64,000 bases of DNA, taken from Thermoanaerobaculales bacterium (GTDB lineage: Bacteria > Acidobacteriota > Thermoanaerobaculia > Thermoanaerobaculales > Sulfomarinibacteraceae). The stretch is taken from positions 1-64,000 of the forward strand of contig JARFRM010000040.1 of the NCBI GenBank assembly GCA_029287235.1, in the 5' to 3' direction. Below are positions 48,105 through 57,227 of the stretch, in pieces. The notes beneath the pieces were generated by a model. It was not told the origin of the DNA. It ran no database searches and saw only the letters and a program-made list of their open reading frames with translations. Positions within the stretch are counted from its first letter, which is position 1; every line of letters begins with the position of its first letter. Made by a program: the position numbers and the translations under genes.

Positions 48105-50338
48105 CCAGCTCTGCTTTCTCATCGTTCCACAAGCTCTCTGTCCAGGAACGCGTCCGAAGCGTTCGCGACCGGGGTCTGCTGTCCTCACAGGAGTGCCGAG
48201 CCCTCGTCAACGGCGCCACCGTCCTGGATGTCAACGACGCCGACAACATGATCGAGAATGTCATCGGAGTCATGGGTCTTCCCGTCGGTCTCGGGCTCAA
48301 CTTTCTGATCAACGGCAAGGACCACGTCGTTCCCCTCGCCGTGGAGGAACCCTCCATCGTGGCCGCTCTCAGCTTCGCCGCTAAGACCGCTCGGCTTTCC
48401 GGAGGATTTACCGCCTCGAGCTCCGATCCGATCCTGATCGGTCAGATTCAGCTGGTTGATGTCCCCCACCCGACCAAGGCCCGTCAGATTCTGGAGAGCC
48501 GTAAGGACGAGGTGATCAATCTCGCCAACGGCCTCCATCCCCGGATGGTGGCTCGAGGCGGCGGCGCCGTCGATCTCGAGGTCATCCTCCACCCGGCCAC
48601 CCCGGACACCTCCGAGATGTTGGTGATCCATCTTCTCGTCGACACCCGCGACGCCATGGGCGCCAACCTCGTGAACACCATGTGCGAAGGGGTTGCTTCG
48701 TTTGTCGAGAGCCTCACCGGAGGGCGGGTCTTTCTCCGCATCCTCTCGAACCTCGCCGATCGTTCCCTGGTCCGTTCTTCGGTGAGGATTCCGGTCGAAA
48801 ATCTCGCCACCAAGGGCCGCGATGGCGAACAGGTGCGCGACGGCATCATCATCGCCAGCCAGTTTGCCGCGGTTGACCCATACCGCGCCGCGACCCACAA
48901 CAAGGGCATCATGAACGGCATCGATGCGGTTGCGCTTGCCACCGGCAACGACTGGCGCGCCGTCGAGGCCGGTGCCCACGCATTTGCCGCCCGCGGCACC
49001 CACTACACCTCGCTCTCGCGCTGGACCAAGGGCGATGACGGAGCTCTGGTCGGCGAGATCGAACTGCCACTCAGGGTCGGCATCGTCGGCGGCCCGCTCC
49101 AATCCAACCCGTCGGTCAGCATGAACCTGAGGTTGGCCAGGGTCGACTCTTCACGTGAACTCGCAGAGGTCATGGCGGCCGTCGGTCTGGCGCAGAACTT
49201 CTCGGCGCTCAGAGCCCTGGTCACCGACGGGATTCAGCGCGGCCACATGACGCTGCACGCGCGCAGCGTCGCCACGGCGGCCGGTGCAACCCCGGAGATC
49301 TTCGACTCGGTGGTGGAAAAACTGGTCGAGTCGGGCGAAATCAAGATCTGGAAGGCCGAAGAGCTCGTCACCGAGGTCAGGAATCAGATCGGCCACGGGA
49401 TGATGCACGAAGAACGCGAGGAGATGGCGGCCGGGAACGGCAAAATCATCCTCTTCGGCGAGCATGCCGTCGTCTACGGCAGCCGCGCCATCGCCGCCCC
49501 GATCCCCCTCGCGGTGCGGGCCCGGGTAGTCGACGAGGACGACGGCGTCTGGCTCGTCATCCCGCGATGGGGCGTCGAGCAGCGACTGCGAGCCAATCCC
49601 GAGAAACAGATGTCCTTCGAAGTCCCGGCGGCGCTGATCCTCCGCGAGCTCGGTCTGACCGACCGCTCCATGAGGATCGAGGTCTACTCGGAGATTCCCC
49701 GGGCCATGGGCCTGGGCGGGTCGGCCGCCGTGGCGGTGGCCATCATCCGCGCTCTGGACCGCCACTACAACCTCGAACTCACCGACGACCAGGTCAACGC
49801 CCTCGCCTATGAGTGTGAGTGCGTTGCCCACGGAACGCCCTCGGGCATCGACAACACCGTGGCGACCTTCGGAAAGCCTCTCGTATACCGCAAGGCCGAC
49901 CCACCGGTCATCCGACCGCTCGAGCTCGTCGAGCCCATCACCTTTGTCGTCGGCATGACGGGAGTCGAGGGTCTGACCGCCAAGATGGTGGCACGGGTTC
50001 GAGAGGGCCGGAATCGAAACCCGGATGTCTACGACACTGTCTTTCGCGGGATCGACGCCGTGACGCTGCAGGCCCTCGAGGCGCTCAAGACCAACGATCT
50101 CGAACGCCTGGGTGAACTCATGAACGTCTGCCAGGGACTCCTCAACGGTCTCCAGGTTTCGAGCTGGGAGCTCGAAGAGTTGATCCAGCTCGCGCGCGAG
50201 AACGGCGCCCTCGGGGCCAAGCTCACCGGCGGCGGCGGCGGCGGTTCCATGATCGCTCTCTGTCCGAACAACCCCGACCAGGTCATCGACGCGATCCAGA
50301 GCGCCGGCTACCAGGCCATGGAGGTCCGCATTGGCTGA
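48101..50338 (+). CDS. HMG-CoA reductase (class II-like) / mevalonate kinase fusion, copy 2
   Basis: Same length (745 aa) and motifs as copy 1; HMGR 'ENVIGVMGLPVGLGLNFLINGKDHVVPLAVEEPS', MVK 'GKIILFGEHAVVYGSRAIAAPIPLAVRARV', 'GALGAKLTGGGGGGSMIAL'; TTG start overlaps upstream stop. Confidence 0.92.
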   Translation: MTSSAFSSFHKLSVQERVRSVRDRGLLSSQECRALVNGATVLDVNDADNMIENVIGVMGLPVGLGLNFLINGKDHVVPLAVEEPSIVAALSFAAKTARLSGGFTASSSDPILIGQIQLVDVPHPTKARQILESRKDEVINLANGLHPRMVARGGGAVDLEVILHPATPDTSEMLVIHLLVDTRDAMGANLVNTMCEGVASFVESLTGGRVFLRILSNLADRSLVRSSVRIPVENLATKGRDGEQVRDGIIIASQFAAVDPYRAATHNKGIMNGIDAVALATGNDWRAVEAGAHAFAARGTHYTSLSRWTKGDDGALVGEIELPLRVGIVGGPLQSNPSVSMNLRLARVDSSRELAEVMAAVGLAQNFSALRALVTDGIQRGHMTLHARSVATAAGATPEIFDSVVEKLVESGEIKIWKAEELVTEVRNQIGHGMMHEEREEMAAGNGKIILFGEHAVVYGSRAIAAPIPLAVRARVVDEDDGVWLVIPRWGVEQRLRANPEKQMSFEVPAALILRELGLTDRSMRIEVYSEIPRAMGLGGSAAVAVAIIRALDRHYNLELTDDQVNALAYECECVAHGTPSGIDNTVATFGKPLVYRKADPPVIRPLELVEPITFVVGMTGVEGLTAKMVARVREGRNRNPDVYDTVFRGIDAVTLQALEALKTNDLERLGELMNVCQGLLNGLQVSSWELEELIQLARENGALGAKLTGGGGGGSMIALCPNNPDQVIDAIQSAGYQAMEVRIG

Positions 50339-50909
50339 GGCTGCGATACACCAGACCGACAAGGTGGTGTCGAGTGAGGAAGAGCCTCTCATCCTCGTTG
50401 ACCAATCCGATCGCGAAATCGGCCACCTCAGTAAGGGTGAGTGTCACGACGGAGACGGTGTGCTCCACCGCGCATTCTCGCTCTTCATCTTCAATTCAAG
50501 GGGCGAACTCCTGCTCCAGCGGCGGAGCGCCGAGAAACGTCTCTGGCCGATGTTCTGGTCGAACTCGTGCTGCAGCCACCCTCGGCGCGGTGAATCCATG
50601 GACATTGCCACCCGGCGCCGGCTCGATCAGGAACTCGGCATGGCGGCGGACTTTCATCATCTATTCACCTTTCAGTACAAGGCGCGGTACCTCGACCTGG
50701 GATCCGAGCACGAAATCTGTTGGGTCTATGTCGGGCTTTGCGACGACCCGCCACGACCCAACTCGACCGAAATTTCCGAAGTTCGATGGATCACGCCGGA
50801 CGAGCTCGACCGCGAGTTCCAGGAGCAACCCGAAACCTTCACCCCCTGGTTCGCCCAGGAATGGCCTCGCGTCCGCGATGTGTTCAGAAGGACCCTGCAT
50901 TTGACCTGA
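50331..50909 (+). CDS. idi: Isopentenyl-diphosphate delta-isomerase, type I (Nudix)
   Basis: 'GVLHRAFSLFIFNSRGELLLQRRSAEKRLWPMFWSNSCCSHPRRGES...RRLDQELGMAADFHHLFTFQYKARY...EHEICWVYVG'. Confidence 0.92.
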   Translation: MAEAAIHQTDKVVSSEEEPLILVDQSDREIGHLSKGECHDGDGVLHRAFSLFIFNSRGELLLQRRSAEKRLWPMFWSNSCCSHPRRGESMDIATRRRLDQELGMAADFHHLFTFQYKARYLDLGSEHEICWVYVGLCDDPPRPNSTEISEVRWITPDELDREFQEQPETFTPWFAQEWPRVRDVFRRTLHLT

Positions 50910-50917
50910 GGAGAACG

Positions 50918-52021
50918 ATGGGCATCCCACTGATACAACAGCTCCGCATCGGCGGATACCTGATCAAGCAGAAACTGAAGGGCCGAGACCGCTACCCCCT
51001 GGCGATGATGCTCGAGCCGCTTTTCCAGTGCAATCTCGCCTGTTCGGGCTGCGGCAAGATCGACCATCCGGAAGAGATCCTCAAGAAGCGTCTCAGCGTC
51101 GAAGAGGCCCTCGCGGCCGTGGACGAGTGCGGTGCGCCGGTGGTGTCCATCCCCGGTGGGGAACCGCTGCTTCACGATGGCATGCCCGAGATCGTCAAGG
51201 GTCTCGTGGCCCGCAAGAAATTCGTCTATCTCTGCACCAACGCCCTGCTGCTTGCACGCAAGATGGACGACTACGAACCGTCGCCCTACCTCAACTTCTC
51301 GGTCCACCTCGACGGCAACCGGAAACGCCACGATGCGTCGGTCTGCCGCGACGGCGTCTATGATCGAGCCGTCGCCGCCATCAGGAAAGCCCTTGATCGC
51401 GGGTTCCGGGTGACCATCAACTGCACCCTCTTCAACGGTGAAGACCCCGACGAGGTCGCCTCGTTCTTCGACGATGTGATGGAGATGGGAATCGAGGCGA
51501 TCACCATCTCCCCGGGCTATTCCTACAGCAGGGCGCCGCGCCAGGATGTCTTCCTCAACCGCCGTGAGAGCAAACAGCTCTTTCGCGACATCTTCAAACG
51601 AGGCGCCGAGCGCAAGAAGAAGTGGGTCTTCAATCAGTCATCCCTCTTCCTCGATTTTCTCGCCGGCAACCAGGGCTACCAGTGCACCCCGTGGTCGAAC
51701 CCGACGTACAACATCTTTGGTTGGCAAAAACCGTGTTATCTGTTGGTTGACGAGGGCTACGCCGAGACATTTGCCGAGCTCATGGAAGACACCGAGTGGG
51801 ACCACTACGGCACCGGCCGCAACCCCAAATGCGATAACTGCATGGCCCACTGCGGCTTCGAGGGAACCGCGGTCGACGATACCTTCGCCCACCCGCTCAA
51901 GGCCCTCAAGGTGGCTATCAAGGGGCCGGACACCGACACGCCCATGGTTGAAGATCCGCCGATTCAGTATCTGGACGACCACCGGAAGTCCAAGAAGCTG
52001 CCGGTCAAACAGGCAGGGTGA
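50918..52021 (+). CDS. hpnH: Adenosyl-hopene transferase HpnH (radical SAM)
   Basis: 'PLAMMLEPLFQCNLACSGCGKIDHPEEILKKRLSVEEALAAVDECGAPVVSIPGGEPLLH' (CxxxCxxC variant CNLACSGC). Confidence 0.92.
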   Translation: MGIPLIQQLRIGGYLIKQKLKGRDRYPLAMMLEPLFQCNLACSGCGKIDHPEEILKKRLSVEEALAAVDECGAPVVSIPGGEPLLHDGMPEIVKGLVARKKFVYLCTNALLLARKMDDYEPSPYLNFSVHLDGNRKRHDASVCRDGVYDRAVAAIRKALDRGFRVTINCTLFNGEDPDEVASFFDDVMEMGIEAITISPGYSYSRAPRQDVFLNRRESKQLFRDIFKRGAERKKKWVFNQSSLFLDFLAGNQGYQCTPWSNPTYNIFGWQKPCYLLVDEGYAETFAELMEDTEWDHYGTGRNPKCDNCMAHCGFEGTAVDDTFAHPLKALKVAIKGPDTDTPMVEDPPIQYLDDHRKSKKLPVKQAG

Positions 52022-52365
52022 CCTCCGCGCTTTGGCTCCTCGCGTGTGTTCCCGGGGCCCTCATCTGGCTTACCGTGCTCCTGCTGGGCTGTGTACTGGC
52101 GCTGTCGTGGGCTTTCTGGCTCCCCATTACCGGTCTCCTCGCCGGCGATCCCACCGCGCGGATCTGGGCGGTCGTGGCCATCGCGGCGATGGTCGCCGCC
52201 TATCTGCCCACCCTCCGTTTCTACGGGCTCTCCCTTCTCTGGGCATTGCTGTTGCCCCTCACCGGGACCCTCTACCTGCTGATGACCATCGACTCCGCCG
52301 TGAGCTCTGCGCGGAGAGTCCGATCTTCATGGCGGGGACGGACGTATGGAGTGGGCCCACGGTGA
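52018..52365 (+). CDS. Membrane protein resembling the C-terminal TM part of hopanoid glycosyltransferase HpnB, without a GT domain
   Basis: 'AAYLPTLRFYGLSLLWALLLPLTGTLYLLMTIDSAVSSARRVRSSWRGRTYG'; GTG start overlaps hpnH stop. Confidence 0.5.
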   Translation: MTSALWLLACVPGALIWLTVLLLGCVLALSWAFWLPITGLLAGDPTARIWAVVAIAAMVAAYLPTLRFYGLSLLWALLLPLTGTLYLLMTIDSAVSSARRVRSSWRGRTYGVGPR

Positions 52366-52369
52366 GAGA

Positions 52370-52830
52370 TTTGTGGATGCTGGATGCGGTAGCGAACATC
52401 GCACCATCGCAGGGAAGCTGCAGCCCACAGATCACACAGATAGACACAGATGCCATCGCATCTCATCCCAGGGTTGCCCGCAGATCACGCAGATCGACGC
52501 AGAAACATCTCACCGTCGCAACCACGAAGACACGAAGGAGTCGCGAAGCCATCGCAATTGGAAGTCGGCAACACGAAACTTGAAGGTCATCTGACTCCGT
52601 GGCGACGTTGTCTCGCCCGGCAAGTTTCTGAAGGGCAGGCTGGAAGCCCGCCCCACAACCATCACAGCGCTTTCGATCCGAATTGTGGGGCGGGCTGGTA
52701 CCGCCCTTACAACCATCACAAATCAGCGGCTCAGATTGAAAACAGGAGTGATGTTGCGGCGTTGTGGGGCAGGCTTCCAGCCTGCCCTTCAGTACCCTTC
52801 CGGTCCTTCGGACCCACCACGAAGTCAGGA
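52370..52830. repeat. Modular intergenic repeat cluster (copy at 52.4 kb)
   Basis: cacagatcacacagatagacacagatgcc; cgtcgcaaccacgaagacacgaaggagtcgcgaagccatcgcaattgg; ctgaagggcaggctggaagcccgccccacaaccatcaca; gttgtggggcaggcttccagcctgcccttcag. Confidence 0.8.
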
Positions 52831-53055
52831 ATCGTTGAGTCACCGATTCGCCAGACGACAGCTCGGACTTTGTTGAAGCGGCGCGGCGCGTGTCGCTGGA
52901 TCTGCCCCGGCCGCTATGGCTGAACTCTACCGCTGTCGCTGTTCCTGCCGCTGTCCCGGTCGCTCTCGCTGCCGCTGTTTCTGCCCCTGACACGGTCCCT
53001 ACACTTCGGGATCGGGATCGGGATCGGGAGATCGCAACGACCTCCTGCATATGCC

Positions 53056-53865
53056 CTATTCCCCGTCTGGATCCACAAGCGTCTGCTTCTTCACCTGCCT
53101 TCTGGTGAAGCCTGGTGCGATTGCCTGGGCGACGTAGCCCGAGGCGATCCAGCGCGGGAAGGTGAGCTCGCGTCGGCCGCGGACCAGCGCAACCATGATC
53201 TCATCGACCAGGTCTTCCGGTTCCGCCATTTGTTTCCTGGCCACAGCCGGGAGCCGCGCCAGAGCCTCGTCGTCGAAGAACGGTGTCCGAATGGCGCCGG
53301 GGAGGACGGTGAGCACATGAACCCCGGCGTCCTCCACCTCGAGCGAGAGCGAGGACGCAAGCCCGACCATGGCGTGTTTGGACGCGGCATAGGCGGTCTC
53401 CTCGGCCGGCGCGATGCGGCCCGCGACCGAGGCGATGAAGACCAGCCATCCCCGGCCGCGATCCACCATCGCCGACAGCAACGCCTTGGTGAAGTAGAGA
53501 CTCCCCAGGTAGTTGACCCGCATCATCCGCTCCATGTCATCGAGATCCCAGTCGAGGAAGTGACGGTGGTGGCCGTAGCCCGCGTTGTTGACCAGAACGT
53601 CGATGGATCCGAGCTCTTCGACCGCTCGCGTTGAAGCGGCCATGACCTGCTCGCGGTCGCCCACATCGCACGCCAGCGGGACGGCCTCCCCACCAAAGGC
53701 CCGGATCTCCTCCGCCACCTTCTCGAGCTGATCCCGGCGCCGCGCCACCAGCGCAACACGAGCACCCTTTTCGGCCATCCGAAGTGCCAGCAGACGGCCG
53801 ATTCCGCTCGAGGCGCCGGTGATGAGCACGTTCCGCCCGGAGTAATCAATCAAACGGCTCATCAT
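53056..53865 (-). CDS. SDR family oxidoreductase
   Basis: 'GRNVLITGASSGIGRLLALRMAEKGARVALVARR...NNAGYG...YAASKHAMVGLASSLSLEVEDAGVHVLTVLPGAIRTPF'. Confidence 0.9.
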   Translation of the reverse strand: MMSRLIDYSGRNVLITGASSGIGRLLALRMAEKGARVALVARRRDQLEKVAEEIRAFGGEAVPLACDVGDREQVMAASTRAVEELGSIDVLVNNAGYGHHRHFLDWDLDDMERMMRVNYLGSLYFTKALLSAMVDRGRGWLVFIASVAGRIAPAEETAYAASKHAMVGLASSLSLEVEDAGVHVLTVLPGAIRTPFFDDEALARLPAVARKQMAEPEDLVDEIMVALVRGRRELTFPRWIASGYVAQAIAPGFTRRQVKKQTLVDPDGE

Positions 53866-53870
53866 CTCCC

Positions 53871-55586
53871 TCAGCCCTCGACCTCGAGCGGCACGAAATC
53901 GAAAGTCTCCACATCCACCAGTCCGCGATCGGTGAGCTTGAGCGACGGAATCACTTCGAGGGCGACGAACGACAGGGCCATCACCGGGTCCGGGTGGGTG
54001 CAACCGCAGCTCAGGACCGCCACCGAGAGCCGGTCGAGGCGCTCGCGGACCTCGTCCAACGGCCGATCCGAAATCAAACCGGCGCGCGGGAGGGGGAGGA
54101 CCTCGAGGATCTCTGCGCCCCTGGCCACCGCCACCCCTCCCCCGATCCCGACCAGCTTGCGGATGGCCGTCCGCATGGACTCGTCGTCGCTCCCCACCAC
54201 AATGAGATTGTGATGGTCGTGGGCGATGGTTGAGGCCAGAGCGCCTTCCATTGAGCCGAACCCCTTGAGAAAACCGAGACCGATGTTGCCGGTGCCCCGA
54301 TGGCGTTCGATGACCGCGAGCTTGGCGATCCCGCGCGCAGGATCGGCCGTCAGTTCGGCATCGCGGACGGGCATCCGCTCAACAAGCGTCTCGGTGACGA
54401 TCTGGCCCGGCACCAGGCCGATGACCCGAACATCTCCCCCGGTATCGGCCACCCGTAGATCGAGGTTTTCCACATTCACCCGCAGAGGCCGAACGACTGA
54501 CCACGACCCGGCATCGACGCAACCCCATGAATCCGAAGGCCTTCCGTCACGCGCGATCTCCTCGCCGGCGACATAAACGCGTTCGGCCCTGAAGTTGTCG
54601 AGATCCGAGACGACCACCAGATCAGCGCGACGCCCCGGCACGATAACACCGCGATCATCGAGACCATAGGCCTCGGCGATGTTGACGGTGGCCATCTGGA
54701 CCGCCGTGATCGGGTCGAGATCGTGAGCAATGGCCAGACGGAGCAGGTGATCCATGTGCCCGTCATCCAGGAGATCGTCCGGGTGGCGATCGTCTGTACA
54801 GAAACCACAACGTCGACTGTTCCCTGCGGTCACCACCGGCAGCAGATCCACCAGGTTCCGCGCCCCGGTTCCCTCCCGGAGCCAGACCCGCATTCCCAGC
54901 CGCAGCTTCTCCCGAGCCTCCTCGGGTGTGATGGTTTCGTGGTCGGTGCCGATACCGGCCGCGGCGTACGCCTGCAGCCAGTCACCGGTCAGACCAGGTC
55001 CATGGCCGTCAATGGGCCGACCGGCGAAAGCGTCGATCTTGGCGTGGACACCGGGGTCGCCGAGAACGGCGCCGGGCACATTCATGACCTCGGCGAGACC
55101 GATCACACGTGGGTGGCGCGCCAGCTCGGCGAGATCATGGGCATCGAGCTCCGCCCCCGCGGTCGCCAGGTGGGTCGCCGGCACACACGACGGCGCCATG
55201 AACAGCACCGACAGCGGCAGACCTTCGGAGGCTTCGAGCATCCAGCGCACGCCGTCCATCCCGGCGACGTTGGCCACCTCGTGAGGGTCGGCCACCACCG
55301 AGGTCGTTCCCCGGGGGACCACTGTCCTGGCGTACTCCTCGGGGGTCACCATTGAGCTCTCGAGGTGGACGTGGGCATCCATGAGGCCCGGCACGAGGAT
55401 CTTGCCGGTCAGATCGATGGTCGTCGCGGCGTCTCGCGGAGGTCCCACCGAGGCGATGATCCCGTCGGCCACCGCGACATCGCCCTCGATCACCGAGGCG
55501 GAGAAGACATCGACGACCCGCCCTCCGGTGAAGACCAGATCCGCCGGTTCATCTCCCCGCGCCACCGCGAGCACTCGCAGGTTCAT
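53871..55586 (-). CDS. ade: Adenine deaminase
   Basis: 'KILVPGLMDAHVHLESSMVTPEEYARTVVPRGTTSVVADPHEVANVAGMDGVRWMLE...FCTDDRHPDDLLDDGHMDHLLR' typical of adenine deaminase. Confidence 0.92.
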   Translation of the reverse strand: MNLRVLAVARGDEPADLVFTGGRVVDVFSASVIEGDVAVADGIIASVGPPRDAATTIDLTGKILVPGLMDAHVHLESSMVTPEEYARTVVPRGTTSVVADPHEVANVAGMDGVRWMLEASEGLPLSVLFMAPSCVPATHLATAGAELDAHDLAELARHPRVIGLAEVMNVPGAVLGDPGVHAKIDAFAGRPIDGHGPGLTGDWLQAYAAAGIGTDHETITPEEAREKLRLGMRVWLREGTGARNLVDLLPVVTAGNSRRCGFCTDDRHPDDLLDDGHMDHLLRLAIAHDLDPITAVQMATVNIAEAYGLDDRGVIVPGRRADLVVVSDLDNFRAERVYVAGEEIARDGRPSDSWGCVDAGSWSVVRPLRVNVENLDLRVADTGGDVRVIGLVPGQIVTETLVERMPVRDAELTADPARGIAKLAVIERHRGTGNIGLGFLKGFGSMEGALASTIAHDHHNLIVVGSDDESMRTAIRKLVGIGGGVAVARGAEILEVLPLPRAGLISDRPLDEVRERLDRLSVAVLSCGCTHPDPVMALSFVALEVIPSLKLTDRGLVDVETFDFVPLEVEG

Positions 55587-55730
55587 CCTGATCCTTCCAG
55601 GGCTTTTCGGGCTGTCAATTCAAGCAGTGACATCCTCGACTTAGCCGCAGCTCGGGCAAGGGAAGGGTAACCTCCCCGCCAACCCGAACTTCGGCGCTCG
55701 AATTCGCCAGGCCGCCATTTGTAGCCACCA

Positions 55731-57227
55731 TCAGAACCCCCAGCCCACGCTGCCGGTGATGGTCCATTTCTTTCCGTCACCGTCGTCCACACGATACAGC
55801 AGCCCGAAGCCGATATTGGCCTGGGCGACCGGCACCCCGATCTCGAAACCGGCATATGTCCGGTTCTTCGGCACCCAACCCAGATCGCTCCAGGTCCGCA
55901 GGATCGTCAGCTTGTAGGCCACACCAATGAAGGCCGCTTTGAGGAACGTACCGCTCCGGTTTGTCTTGCCCGTCACCCGGCTCCAGCCGAGGCTCAACTT
56001 GCCGCCACCCAGGCCCGGCTCAACCTCGACGAAGGGGCCGCGGAAAATGCACGGCGTCCGGCAGTCATACGTCACCGGCTGCGAGCTCAGCATCACCGCC
56101 AACGAGGTTGAGACCACCTGTGGATAGCTCAGATGGAGCCCGCCGAGACCGAGCATTATACCGCGGCGGTCTTCGTCTTCCGAGGCAACTGCTTCCTTCA
56201 TGGTTGTCGAGCCGATGGGCTTCCGAGGAGGGGCCTCGTTCTCGACAACCTCCCGGCCAACCGGAACGGTCGCGCCGCACACCGCCTCAATCCCGAACTG
56301 GGCAGGATCCGCGAGCTTTCCCCCGGCGACTCGTTCGGCCACGATCGACCCGACCAGCGACTCCCGGTCGAGCTCCCGATACCGGCGCCGCATGGCCACG
56401 ACCTGGGGATGGTCAAGCCGATCGCAATAGCCCTCGAGCACCGGTTTGACCTTGCGCCATCGACCCTTGTTGTAGACCGACGGCTGATACGATTCGTCCC
56501 AGCGCGGGGTAACGTAGTCGCCGATATCCACCGGACGAGCGATGATCCAACGGTTGCCTTCGAGGGCCAGGACGGGGTCTTCCACGTCGCAGAGATCGCG
56601 GTAGAAGAGCAGACCCGCGTGGTTCGCCTCCAAATCCGCAATCGCCTGAACTCCTGACGCCAGTTCACCGAGAATCAGGCTTTCCTCGACCACACCACGT
56701 TGAACGGCTCTTCGCTCCGCCTCTTCGGGAGTCTCGCCGCTTGCGATCCTCCTCCGGTATGAAGCGTACTGATTCCAGCCCGACGATACGAGATGCCCCA
56801 ACTTGTCTGTGCCGAACCGCACCCCCGCAACCTCGATGGTCGGGGTGTAGGGCATCCAGGTCCCGGTGTCGATGGTGGGATGGCTGGAGTAGAGATTGGT
56901 CTGTCGGTACTTGCGCTGCTCATCGCCGCCGTCGGGGATCCGATCCACCCACTCGGAGTTCCACGCCCAGATCTGGAAATCATGCAGCAGAATAAAGCGC
57001 ATCCGGCTGCGAAAGGCCGCAGCGATCTGCCGGCAGCTCTTCGGTGGCCGATGATCGGGGAAGCTCGCGAGGGCCCGCTCGAGCTCGAGGTTGAAACGCG
57101 CATTGACCGCCTCGGTCGAATCCGCCAACGACCGCCCCCACGCCCAGTACTGATCGGTCTCCAACGCCGCCGATGAACCGGCAAGCAGCATCAGAACCGA
57201 CCCGATGAAGAGTCCCCGTAAGTTCAT
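55731..57227 (-). CDS. Secreted/envelope protein of unknown function in hopanoid cluster
   Basis: Signal peptide MNLRGLFIGSVLMLLAGSSAALE; no family recognised; start overlaps stop of hpnG. Confidence 0.7.
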   Translation of the reverse strand: MNLRGLFIGSVLMLLAGSSAALETDQYWAWGRSLADSTEAVNARFNLELERALASFPDHRPPKSCRQIAAAFRSRMRFILLHDFQIWAWNSEWVDRIPDGGDEQRKYRQTNLYSSHPTIDTGTWMPYTPTIEVAGVRFGTDKLGHLVSSGWNQYASYRRRIASGETPEEAERRAVQRGVVEESLILGELASGVQAIADLEANHAGLLFYRDLCDVEDPVLALEGNRWIIARPVDIGDYVTPRWDESYQPSVYNKGRWRKVKPVLEGYCDRLDHPQVVAMRRRYRELDRESLVGSIVAERVAGGKLADPAQFGIEAVCGATVPVGREVVENEAPPRKPIGSTTMKEAVASEDEDRRGIMLGLGGLHLSYPQVVSTSLAVMLSSQPVTYDCRTPCIFRGPFVEVEPGLGGGKLSLGWSRVTGKTNRSGTFLKAAFIGVAYKLTILRTWSDLGWVPKNRTYAGFEIGVPVAQANIGFGLLYRVDDGDGKKWTITGSVGWGF

